A DNA stretch of 64,000 bases from Agelas oroides (lineage: Eukaryota; Porifera; Demospongiae; Agelasida; Agelasidae): assembly GCA_949130485.1 (NCBI GenBank), contig OX422200.1, positions 1,533,774 through 1,597,773 of the forward strand, given 5' to 3'. The notes beneath the pieces are model-generated. The model was not told the origin of the DNA, made no database searches, and was given only the letters and a program-made list of their open reading frames with translations. Made by a program: the position numbers and the translations under genes. Shown here one piece after another: positions 1-11,200 of this stretch; position 1 is the stretch's first letter, and each line of letters starts with the position of its first letter.

Positions 1-1
1 G

Positions 2-862
2 TCAAAGATATCTTCTCTTGAAACAGCAGCTGCCGCAGCTCCACCCCCATCCCCAATACCAGCTCCTCCCCCTCCCCCACCTCCTCCCTCTCTCCCTGGA
101 GGTGCCCCTGCTCCTCCTCCTCCTCCACCTCCTCCCTCTCTCCCTGGAGGTGCTACCGCTCCACCTCCCCCTCCTCCACCCCCAGCCCCACCAGGAGGTA
201 TCCCCCCACCTCCTCCCCCTCCTCCTGGAGGTATGCTAGCAGCTCTCAGAAGCGAAACTAGTCATGAAGTATCAGAGTAAAACCTAGCTTTGTACCCAGG
301 CACAACCTCAGCCACACCTGGAAGTGAGGCTAAGTGAGACTATGTATTGTAAATATAATGTTTCAGGGTGCCAGTGTATTGACATAAAATAGTGCTTTAT
401 CGTAAAGTGCTGAGAAAAAACCTCTCTCTTGCCTTTCAGGTCCCACTGGTCCTCCCAAGCCTGCACTCGGCCTGGACTCCATCACCAGTGTGACGTAAGT
501 CTGGGCAGCTGTAATACCGTTGTTAGTTAGGAGGTGATGTGAGTTGATTCCAAAGAGTATGCAAACATGCTTGTCTAGGCCTGTAACTAGTATAACTCAT
601 GCTAACGTTAGAAGCTCTCCACTCATGATCAATGGTTTCTTGTTGATTTACAGACTCAGAAAGGTTCAGGTGGAAGAGAAGGAAGGTACATGATGACTGG
701 GAATTAGCAAATTACCTCCTACACACACACACGCACGCACATATGCCGCGTGCACATACACACACACACACACACATGCACACGCACACGCACACACACA
801 CGCACGCACATGCACACGCACACACGCACACGCGCACACGCACACGCACACACGCACACACA

Positions 863-910
<48 letters not shown>

Positions 911-3900
911 GTTCTGCTAGAAATTGACTTCCATAATTAACTTCCATGATTAACTTCCACTTTGGTTGCAATATTGACTAATATAGATCCTCAGAACAGA
1001 TAAGAAGTCATTGTTTACATACCACTATTGAAATGCTAAGTGGAAGCCAAGTGAGAAACTGCTGTGGGCAGGCTTCAGGAAGTGATCCCAAATGATGCTG
1101 CCCTCTTTCTCTCTTGCAGAGAAAGTGGATCCCATGGCTGCAATGCTGGAAAGGATTAGGAGTGGCAACGTTGCTCTCAAAAAGGTCCAGGAGTCGGTAG
1201 GTACAGTGTATACTAGCCTCGTACAAGAGCGCATAAGAACGGGCGGCTTGAGTAAGAGCGTGTAACTGCAATAGAAGCCCGTAGTCCAGGCAAAATTATT
1301 GAACCATACTAAAAATAGAACACCCGGTCACGTGCTTAGCAACAGTGGCTTATGTCTACACACAGCTGTGCAGCATGTTTTACTATTTTTAGTACTGGTG
1401 GTAAATTCCGCCCGGTTTGGAATTTTACGTAGTTACACGCTCTTACTCAAGCCGCCCGTTCTTATGCGCTCTTGCCTATACTTGAGCTACATTTGTCTGC
1501 ATCCTCCCCTCCCCATGTGGCCGGGTTACTTGTCTAGGTTATGTGACTAGGCTGCATCGATCTGGATCCTCCCCATGTGGCCGGGTTACTTGTCTAGGTT
1601 ATGTGACTAGGCTGCATCGATCTGGATCCTCCCCATGTGGCCGGGTTACTTGTCTAGGTTATGTGACTAGGCTGCATCGATCTGGATCCTCCCCATGTGG
1701 CCGGGTTACTTGTCTAGGTTATGTGACTAGGCTGCATCGATCTGCATCCTCCCCATGTGGCCGGGTTACTTGTCTAGGTTATGTGACTAGGCTGCATCAA
1801 TCTGCATCCTCCCCTCCCTTTCCATGTGGCCGGGTTACATGACTGGTCTGAGTCGGTGTACCCCCCCCCCCCCCCCCCCCTCCCCCCAACTTTCCTGGTC
1901 AGGCTGTATGGGTTTGTATCCTTCCCTTAGTTGATGTGGGGGAGACTGACATGAATGGTAATCAGGGTCAAAGGTTGTTGATTGTAACAGGAAGTGGATC
2001 TGGGGAAAGCCTGCTTTGGTGTGTGTGCATATGTGCATGTATGAGTTGACATGCTGGCACTTGAATCTTCACTTGGTGGAATTTCTCCCTGCATGCAGCC
2101 TAAAGCTGCCAGGAGCGAGAAGGGAGATGTTATGGCAGAGATGGCAAAACTACTGGTAAGCGTTTTCAAAAGATTCTATGCAATAATTTGTGTTACATCT
2201 ACCCAGGGTACTATGCCCATAGCTTGGGGCACATTCACTAATAACTAGGAGCTCTGCCCCACTACCAATCATTGGTGCTGATAGTACTGTTGTCAATCAT
2301 GAATGCCTAAAAACAACCTCAGAGCCAACCTGAGAGGCTCTAATATTTGCAAAGTTCCTGGGGGAGCATGCCCCTAATCCCCTTGGATGCTTCTACATTT
2401 CAAACAGAAGTCCTCAGGTTAGCCTGAGGCTAATTTTAGGACATTCTCCTCGTGGTGATTCATGAGCTTCTGACGTAGTGTGCCCATGCTGCGCTGTGTT
2501 CTGGCTTGGCCACTAGGACATTCTCCTCGTGGTGATTCATGAGCTTCTGACGTAGTGTGCCCATGCTGCGCTGTGTTCTGGCTTGGCCACTAGGACATTC
2601 TCCTCGTGGTGATTCATGAGCTTCTGACGTAGTGTGCCCATGCTGCGCTGTGTTCTGGCTTGGCCACTAGGACATTCTCCTCGTGGTGATTCATGAGCTT
2701 CTGACGTAGTGTGCCCATGCTGCGCTGTGTTCTGGCTTGGCCACTATATTCGTGCACAATGAAGAATGCAGTCATGAAGCTAGGCCAAACTCGCACTGCA
2801 ATTAATCACAGTATCACTATGATGTAATCTTATAATAGCACATGATGTCATCTTATAATTGGCATTTGAAAGTAGCACTTTACAGGGGTGATTGAAAAAG
2901 AAAGAGTCATTATCTTTTTCAGCAGATGAGTAGGCAGGATAGAGCAGCCTCGATTGCCTAAATTATGAGTTTCTTGATATGCATGTAGTCCTTCCAGTTT
3001 CATGACATGGTATGGCCCTGCTGGGAGATCTTGAAATCGGGAAGACCTGGATGCACATAATTATAGTCCCTCCAGTCTACATAGTTGGCTAGTACACTAT
3101 GTCACAACTTCTTGTCCCCTCCAGGCATCACGTGGAGGGAAGAAGAGTCGCCCTCCCGTCAGCATCCCCAAGAAGGAACCACCAAAGCAAAAGAACCAGA
3201 TGTCAAACGAACTGTTTGAGAAACTGAAAAAGAGGCGTGGACGACAAGGAGAAGGTGGGTGGAGCAGCTCCCTGAGTGTGTAGTGATATACTGTGATACT
3301 AAGCACCAGGGTTCTCGCTAGCCTCGTTCCCAGGCTCTCCCCTCACCCCAACAAAAAATAAAAACGGAGGGGGAAGCCTGGTATCAATTTGCACGTGATA
3401 TCGCGGCACGACAACGTCACAGCAATAATTGCAATAGTCATGATGCAATTGTGTAGCCACGTGATAGGCTGACTGGAACAGCTACGATATTACTACTGAA
3501 CTGTGACTGCATCTGTGAGACCTCGGCATGGTTCGAACAGCAGCAATGGTGGAGAAGTACCCAGCATGTAGGTAAGGCTGTGCCTATTTACTGTTACCGT
3601 GTTCTGCTTTGAAAAAATTGCTACGAGGCTATCAAGAAAGACTTTAGTTGGTCAGCGTTACACTTTGGCGTACAAAATAAAATTGCACAAACATAGCTAC
3701 ACAACAAAGAACGAGTTGTAATAACAAACTCCTGAACTGAGAGTACTTCGCGACTACTTCATGGTCTTCACGTGAATGACGTTTCAGGTTATTTAATAGT
3801 GCAAAGGCGTTGTGCCGCGATATCACGTGTGAACCGATACCAGGCTCTCCCCCTCCGTTTTTATTTTTCGTCGGGGCGAGGGGAGAGCCTGGGAATGAGG

Positions 3901-5769
3901 CTAGGTTCTCGCTAGAAATCTACTTCAAAATGGTGCCTAGTACAATGGGCAGGTATGAAAGCCCTCTCTACACACCAAGTGGGAAGCCAGGATAGTAACT
4001 GCTATGGGCAGGGTTTAGGCTAAATGGTCCTCTTATCCAAATGGTGCTGCAATTAACCAAATGGTGCAAAACCATCTGCTAAAGGCCTAGTGAGTACCCT
4101 GCTAAGCATCAGTACAGTGGGTGCTTATAATCGTGGGGTGCTTACATTCATGGGGTGCTAATAAGTGTATGCAATATGAACCCATCTTAAGGTGCAGTTG
4201 TAGGGGAATGTACTAGTTGAGATATATATTATGCCTAGAGCTTCTCATATGTTTGTAGCTTTTCTAGAACCCAAGATATAGCCGGCACTCAATTGATCAT
4301 TACTGACAACCCTGCCCACCAAAGTAAAGCACTTAGAACTAACGAATCCCTGAGGGGTTTTTGCTAATTCTTATCAAAAGGCTGTACTGGAATGTTTGTT
4401 TTATCCCGTGTCAATAGCTTGCTTGTAATCGGAGATAGATACTGGCAAAATTTACCCACTACATTCAAAAGCTGACTTCTGTTTGTGTAGTAACACAATC
4501 CACCTGGGTTCCAGAATTTTTGTGGGTGTCGAATTCTGATGCAGCCTCTCTCAGTGCTGCTCCTGAGCCCGAGTGATATTCATGTTAAGCTGATTAGCTC
4601 CGCTCTCCCATTTTTGATGAGATCCTTTGTTGAGAAAAAGGAGGGGGGGGGGGGGGGGAATTCCTGAACGGGATACTACTGGCTATGTGCTTTGCTCCAG
4701 ACATGCCAGACTCTGGAAAGGTGGCACCGAATTCTGATGCAGCCTCTCCCAGTGCTACTCCTGAGCCCGAGCAGCTGCCAGAAGAGGGAGAGAGAGGAGA
4801 GACACCAGAGGGGCAAGGTAGGAATCACAATAACGTGATCCATAAATTAGTTTTTATGAAAGGTATTGCCTGGAGCTGGATTGAAGGTCAAATTCAACTT
4901 GTGTAGACAGTGGTAGATTCATGTGTTTTATCATGGCCTGTATCAATGCTTATGCACCCTTTACTGTGAACAACACAACATTCACCTAATTTGAACCTAC
5001 CACCTTCCTTCCTTGACCACAACTGGAGTGGTGCAGTATATATGGAACTAATTTCATGCCCTGCCCGCACGTGCCTCCCAGTGAGAAACTGATAAGGACC
5101 AATGAGATTGCGAGATCAGTAAATATTACTTAGCACTTCCCTTACAACAGTAAATTTGTTCATCTCCATTCAAGTATCTGTACCTTTATTGAGCAGGCTT
5201 GCCGCAAAATGCTAGGTTATATTGTCACAAAAGTGTGCGCTAGCCCAAGAAATTCAACTTGGTTCACCAGACCGTTTCTCCTTGTGAGAGAGTGGGGTCT
5301 GGGGATGAGACTAATATAGAACATTCAAAGCTCTAGCATGGGAGCCCATGATAAACAGTTAATTGAAATATTGTTGTGATCTGGTCTGTTGACATTTACA
5401 GGTGATCTCAGTCCTTCACCAGTGCCTACTGCTTCCCTCAAAGGAGAGGGAGCCCCACCCCCTCCCCACCCCCCACTGGAACAACAACAAGTATTAAATG
5501 CAGCAGCTGAAACCCCAGCAAGTCAGGTGGAGGATGGGAATACACAACAGTCGTCAGGAGAGGGAAAAGAGTCACCGCCCTTAGAGAACAGAGGTGAAGT
5601 ACAGCTCGGTAACACCCAACAGGAGAGTACTAAAGTGATAGTGCAACAGCCCAATGGTGATGCTGCTCCGCCCTCAGTGAATGACCTGCAAGAGCAGGCC
5701 CCCCACTTGGGGGACAGTGAACAAAATCAAAATTCCCATCAAAATCACCAAGTTGGTGAGACTGGATAA
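2..5769 (+). CDS. SHTN1-like: Shootin-1-like actin regulator, C-terminal half (5' end outside window)
   Basis: Exons read from splice sites and phase: 2-230 (poly-Pro blocks separated by SLPGGA-type linkers), 440-494, 654-685, 1120-1196, 2099-2155, 3125-3254, 4701-4817 and 5402-5769 (TAA). All junctions agree in phase. The 1120-1196 exon carries a WH2-like G-actin-binding motif ([15 protein letters not shown]). It is followed by a short helix ([11 protein letters not shown]), a basic segment ([13 protein letters not shown]) and a long Pro/Glu/Gln-rich tail with no recognised fold. This order (poly-Pro, xRIxxGxxLxxV, helix, RRR, acidic tail) matches the C-terminal region of shootin-1, a cytoplasmic actin/clutch-coupling protein. 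The family's N-terminal coiled coil would lie upstream of base 1. It could instead be another WH2/proline-rich actin protein. The gene converges on the minus-strand PARP-like gene, and its tail is duplicated at 28714-32679. Confidence 0.6.
721..908. repeat. (CA)n / (CACG)n microsatellite
   Basis: Alternating CA with CG and CATG interruptions across about 190 bp inside a shootin-like intron. The open frames here are only repeat translations. Confidence 0.9.
1494..1850. repeat. 60-bp minisatellite, about 5-6 copies
   Basis: A 60-bp unit containing CCCCATGTGGCCGGGTTACT recurs head to tail with one or two changes per copy, followed by a poly-C run at 1861-1880. It is intronic and is absent from the second shootin copy, which lacks this whole interval. 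Confidence 0.9.
2438..2745. repeat. 77-bp tandem repeat, 4 copies
   Basis: Copies start at 2438, 2515, 2592 and 2669, an exact 77-bp period, with essentially no divergence. The duplicated locus (about 29290-29360) has a single diverged copy, so the array expanded in copy 1 or collapsed in copy 2. Confidence 0.9.
3319..3903. mobile_element. Fold-back element, 585 bp, with 9-bp target duplication
   Basis: The ends are inverted repeats (TAGCCTCGTTCCCAGGCTCT... and its complement) extending roughly 90-100 bp inward, including a GTGATATCGCGGCAC segment. Flanks are GGTTCTCGC at 3310-3318 and GGTTCTCGC at 3904-3912, an exact 9-bp duplication. No coding capacity. It is present at the matching place in the second shootin copy (29991-30559), so insertion predates that duplication. 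Confidence 0.85.
5049..5313. mobile_element. Fold-back element, TAGTCTC-type ends, internally deleted
   Basis: Flanked by ATATGGAAC (5040-5048) and ATATAGAAC (5314-5322), 8 of 9 matching. The right end reads GGTCTGGGGATGAGACTA and the left end is a worn inverted match. The duplicate at 31905-32214 keeps about 45 bp more interior, so this copy suffered an internal deletion. Confidence 0.7.
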
Positions 5770-5910
5770 CCCCATTGTATACACCTTGAAATCAAGTGTA
5801 GGTAATATTGACATAGTGAGTGTAACCAGTTTTTATGAATGATTTGTGAATGTTGTAATTTTTGTAGTTATGTTTTTAGCAAATGTTGTTACCATGACTT
5901 TTGTACAATT

Positions 5911-6560
5911 AGGGCCAGCCTAAGTGAGCCCCACATTATTAGCAAGTTGATTTTCGTCTGCAAGACACAAGATGGCCTTTCTGCAGCACTTCTTGCATAC
6001 CATGTTATAGATGATGGTGCATTCACACTGTTTCATTATCACACTTTCTGCATACTGATCATGGTGCAATTCCATGGCATCTTTCAATTGCAGTCTTGCT
6101 GCCCACTCAGAAGGGTCTGAGTCTGGATAATCACCTATCTTAGAGTCCTCTATGCTGCTAGTTTGATTCCAAGAGCCTTTCATCACAGTTTGAGATACCA
6201 TGTGCTTGTTTGCTGATTGGAGGAGGATCTGGATTGAGCTGCTGCCTGTGCCAAAACAAGCTAGAGAAGTGGTGACCTCTCAGACCTACAGGTCAAATAT
6301 ATGTCTTGCTGACAGGCAAGTTCATCCTTGGAGATTGGCTTCCTTCACTGCAGCATCTGATGCTGCAGTGAAGGAAGCCAATCTCCAAGGATGAACTTAC
6401 CAGATGCTGCATGGTATGCTCCCGTCCTGTCAGCAAGAGACACATATTTGGGGTGCCTCTTCTAGGAGGAGATAAAGAGAATATTGGGTTGAGCAGCCTA
6501 GAACTTCCAACTGTTACACAGTAGAAAAGCTAGGAGTGAGGCTACCAGTCTTTAGTGTGC
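5911..6560. other. Insertion specific to copy 1, with decayed ORF and large palindrome
   Basis: Sequence downstream of the shootin stop matches the second copy only up to about 5910 and then departs completely. The inserted block starts near a GTGAGCCCCACATTA motif seen at other repeat edges in this window (8127, 14791, 23200). It carries a minus-strand frame at 5920-6201 containing CECTIIYNMVCKKCC, which looks protein-like but which I do not recognise. It may be a captured gene fragment. It also contains the palindrome at 6318-6398. Confidence 0.4.
6318..6398. repeat. Perfect 81-bp palindrome (40-bp arms, 1-nt centre)
   Basis: Left arm 6318-6357, centre T at 6358, right arm 6359-6398, with all 40 pairs complementary. 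Outer arms containing CTTGCTGACAGG (left) and CCTGTCAGCAAG (right) continue the inverted repeat after an asymmetric insert on the right side. It would extrude as a cruciform and is hard to clone intact. Confidence 0.95.
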
Positions 6561-7087
6561 CAGAGGGTCTACACTTTACATCACAAGGATGGGATGGGCT
6601 GGGCTTAATTGTGGAGAAAGGTACGGAAAAGCACATCAACCATGCTACCTACTTCTGTACATAGACAGGGACTGCTATACTCAAATCACAGGGCCCCTCC
6701 AAGTTTCAGCAGCTCTTCAGTAGGAGGTCCAGTGTGCCTTGACATCTTCACAAAACCACCACACAGATGTACACTGGCCCATAGTGCATGGGTAATGATT
6801 GTAAAATTATATTTGTTCCCAGACTGACATGGGAATGAGGCTATTTTAGTGCATGCACTGTTTTATAAGGGAGATGTGGTTCGTTGATTGTTCATGCACA
6901 TAATATTAACTTCACAGTTAGTAACAATGCAGCAATCATAATAAGGTGTGGCAATCACAAAATTTGTACATGCACCAAAAATCTAGCTAGTATTAGTTTC
7001 AGCAACAGTTTTATATTAGTCAGCAAAGTAAAACTATGTTGCAGCCCAACTACCACTACAACTTACAAACCTACTCTTCTAGGAATG

Positions 7088-7792
7088 TTAAATGAACACA
7101 ATGAGATACTCAGGGTAGGTCTGAGCATCAAAAAACACCACATGCATAACAGGGTTGGAAATCCTGTCTACAACAGAATCAAAGAGGATGGTTGGATCTT
7201 TTGGATCTTTGGGTGGTGGTACAATCATGCTTTTGTCACCCACTGCAACCTCTCCAACAAGTACTCGCGCAAAGTAAATATACTTCTGCCCATTTGCATC
7301 AGGTGGTGAGTAGGTTGGTTGGGCAGAGTATGAAGCATTATGTGCAAAGTAGACCCCACGACCAATTGCTGTCGCTGTAGAACAGAAATGCCAGTATTTA
7401 GATGTAAACAGTTGCTCATTTAATAAACACACTTGATATCTCACCATTCTTCCCGGCAAAATTTCTGTTGAAACCTTGCTGGTTGATCTTGGGACAAACA
7501 TTAGCTGGAGTGCCATGGAAGAGTCGCTGTTCATTCCGGTGCCCAGGTGGATTGTGTTTATCCATGTCTTTCTTTTTGACGATATACTGGGAGTATAGCA
7601 TTGGGTTTTGGATTCGTTGGATTTTGACTATTTTGGTATAACTAGTTCCTGGTGTCATTGATTTGTTAAATTCTTGCAGCACCTCATTGTACTCCTTGCT
7701 GCCTGGAGTAAGATCAACACAATGCAAAGCAACTTCCTTACCAGTCTGACGGTCAGTTGGCATTGGGTCCCAGTGAGATGGTTTTTCAATAC
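7088..7792 (-). CDS. Exons 10-11 of paralog 1: PARP/ART catalytic domain
   Basis: Exons 7445-7792 and 7088-7374 (TAA at 7090-7088). NAD-binding His2122 in LFHGT, Tyr2154 in GRGVYFA, and a hydrophobic third position (Met2222 in NPVMHVVFF) where PARP1 has the catalytic Glu. This H-Y-hydrophobic triad predicts mono-ADP-ribosylation, as in PARP14/15. The C-terminus ends in YPEYLIVF, typical of the subfamily. Confidence 0.9.
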
Positions 7793-8173
7793 CTGCAAAG
7801 GATAAGTATTCTGTAGCTTGCTACTGCATACTAGGTACAGGTATGTGAATATTATGCCTGTAAAATTTTTCAAAATCCAACTGCTCACATCAGTTGTGTG
7901 CTAGAATTGTTAGCACTTTTCACTTTTGACAAATATGCAGGTGTCTTCAGTAGCTACATTCAAAGTACTATTTGGTATGGGTATTCCTGCTCCATAGGAT
8001 CCAATTTTTCGATGCTTTCTAAGTCTGTACCACAATATTCGTGGCTCCATGCAGGATGAAACGACTTGCACAGGGTGGCTGGCAATCATTAGTTCTGTTC
8101 GCGTGTAAGTGACAACACCCTAAAATCAGGCGAGCCCCACACTAGCGGGACTGCATTGCAAGATGCATGTGTA

Positions 8174-8212
<39 letters not shown>

Positions 8213-11200
8213 ATGTCTGTCGGTTTGCTTGCGGCCATATCATAAATTTTAAATGCACATTTAAATATTTCCCGAAAATTGAACGTCCTCGTGCACTAAT
8301 AGTAGGTAGCCTCAGTAGGTGAAGGGCAATGCAGCGTCGGCAACCGGAGCAAAGACAGCTCAAGTTGAAGCACACACGGCAACTTACTTCTTGTTTGTCA
8401 TGGCAGCTATGGACCAACTGGCTCGCAGACCCTACAAATTATACACGCTGGCTTCAGGTAAGGGCCAGCACTCATAAACGCCAGAGATTCAGCTCATGAT
8501 TTCAGCGTGAAGCCTAGTCTATTCATGTGTAGCCATAGTAGCTGCCTAGTCTTGCAAGCCAGACCAAGAGGGTCTGGTGAACTGTGTATACAAGCCGTGT
8601 CCCACTGGAATGCAATTAGCAGGATGACGTAACCAGATTTCGCACTCTTGAATTACCTGTTGCAGAGAAAGCATGTTCCCTGAGAAGTATAGTCAAAGTG
8701 TTTTTACAACTCCTGCAGTAGCGGAAAAGATGTCCTAGCTCTTTTTTTTTGCCCTTCTCAAGACTGTTATTGTAACTCAAACAGTGATGTAATGCATCAA
8801 GTGACAAAATACTGCACCATGATTGGACTGCACTGTACAGTGTGGGGGGACACGGCTTGTATACGCAGTTCACCAAACCCTTGCCTTCTCTTGCGGAAGG
8901 GCTTGCGAGACTAGTAGCTGCCTTGGCTTGAGAAAGTGTCACTGCATGCAATTTGTGATACCTACCTTGGCGAGGACTCTGCTAGCTATAATTATCAAGT
9001 TTGGCTAATAACTGCAAACAGTAGACAGTGACAATCCTGCCATGACAAAATAGAAAATCAGCCGTGTGCTGCTTGCTCAGGCTCGCCCTACGATAATGAA
9101 TCATCTGACTAGTATTATGCCAGTATAATGCTGAGACATATAGGTGCCTATTATGCTGGCGTAATATTTGCATACCTACTGCATACCAGATGTGCTATTC
9201 TATATACATGATTTACCTTCCTGATATAGCCTTATAAGGTCAACACGAACAACTGGGAACCTATCCTCGCTGTTATGATCAATCTCCTCCATCTTCTTGA
9301 AATCAACTGTGTAATGCTCTGCTGTATCATGATGTGTGTATGATGGCTTCTTAGCGCTGTAAGCTAGTTCTATTTCATAGTTTTCTGCCATATCATACTC
9401 AGATTCTTGTGAGTCCATGCGCTTCCACTGTACAAGCTTTTGCATATGTTCAGCTTCACGCTGCCTGAAGATTCTCTTTGCAAGTTCAGAAAGTGTTGCA
9501 TTGATGTAGTCCTTCATTTCATGCACATCACCTCTGTCTCCCTTTAAACGAATGAAATTCTGAGCAAAGTTGATATCCAGTTCAACATGCATTTGTTTGC
9601 TTGTATCCTCCAACTTATCTATTTCAGACTGACTGAGTTGATCAACATTTGGATCGTCAACTGTATCTGTGATAAATTGAGCTTTAATAAAGCTCTGCAA
9701 CTTCTCTACAGCTCTCTTAACAGCCTTTTGAGTTTCTCCATATATCAGTAGCTCAACCTTCTCATACATCATCCATTTAAAACTCGGGGAGGCTGGATGA
9801 GAGACCATAAAGTTTCCATCATTTTCTGTTGAGGCAGGCCAAGTTGGCAGAATAGATCCAACAAAGTCCTTGGTGCGTTTTAAAAGCCCGGGATGAGAGA
9901 GTGACTCTGGGTCATTAAATACAGCAACAAATGTTTGGTAAATATCCTGTTGTAAAAGAACAACATGTACACATGTGATGTGTGTGACTTTAGAGGTTGC
10001 AAATTGGTCAATAGCTTTCTTCATTCCTTTTGCAGCTTCATCAGGTGAATAACCAATTGTGCCAGTTCCAATGGCTGGGAAAGCTATAGAGTTGCATTTG
10101 AGTTCCTCAGCTTTATGAAGACAAGCAGTGATTGTTTTTACAAATTTCTTGGAATCTTTGCTTTCAAACAAGATATGAAAAACATATCTACATTTTAGAG
10201 CTCCAGTAGCTGGTGTATGTACAACTTTCCCCTCTTCAAGCCTTACACCTTGGGAAGTGAGTGTGTTGCATGCTTTCTGTAGCTCTTCACCCCCTTTTCT
10301 GAGAAGAGCACCCGACACTCCTGGACCTTTAAGCTTTAGTTCTGAACTAGTAGGATTCACAACTGCATCACTGCTATCCTCTGTGATATCTCCATTTATC
10401 ACTTGGACTTGAATAGTACCAAGCTGATGTGCCTGTTGACTAGAAACACTTATGCTTTGCGTGGCAGCTGCATGCCTGGAACTACGCTTGCGTGATCTTC
10501 TTGGCACAGCAATCTTTTGTGATAAGCTTGACATAAGGGAGTAGCTAGTTTCAGGTGTCAACTTTTGTTTGGCAAATTCTTGCTGAAAAGCACGGTGTGT
10601 TTCTGTCAGGAAAGTCACAAGATACACTGCATTGAGTGTGCTATTTTTGTGTGTTGAAAGAAAGGTTGAAACTGCTTCGACCATTATTCTGGCCACAACA
10701 TCATTAGGATAATGTAGGTTGCCAGTCCCAATGGCAGGAAGTGCAATGGAAGTCACTCCCAGTTTAGTACACTCATTCAGGCACTTGTTCACCAATTCTC
10801 GTAGCTCCTGAAGCAACAGATATATAATAGTGGATAATTTTAAGTCTACCAAGTAATTTACCCGTACCTTCTCTGCTTGTTTTTCACGATGATGATATTT
10901 GGTAGCAACAGTATGAAGTACATATTGACATGGCAACCTGCCACCTCCAGTCACAGCAATTTCTCCAACTGAAATGGGAGCCTTCTTCGTGCACTCTGCC
11001 TGCAAGGCTGGACCTGCAGCTTTTGACAAGGCTTCAGCAACTCCGCCGTTTGACAAGTTCAGGTCAACATTTGTTGTGTTCACATACACATCAGCCTATA
11101 ACAAGAAGTATAACTGTTCATCAAAGCAATCAACCTACACGCTATACTCAAAAGTGTCAAGTGTCCATCTGACGTTGACAACATATACACTGAGCATGAA

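Noticed and set aside
18-239. Leu/Pro-rich 73-codon frame at the left edge
   Set aside because: Out-of-frame reading of the poly-proline exon; the correct frame gives [15 protein letters not shown] followed by proline blocks that splice in phase.
666-971. Cys/Val- and His/Thr-rich open frames on both strands
   Set aside because: They are translations of the (CA)n microsatellite; the same applies at 54211-54552.
5920-6201. Minus-strand 93-codon frame with several cysteines
   Set aside because: Looks protein-like but has no recognisable domain, no splice partners and lies in a copy-specific insertion; not called as a gene.
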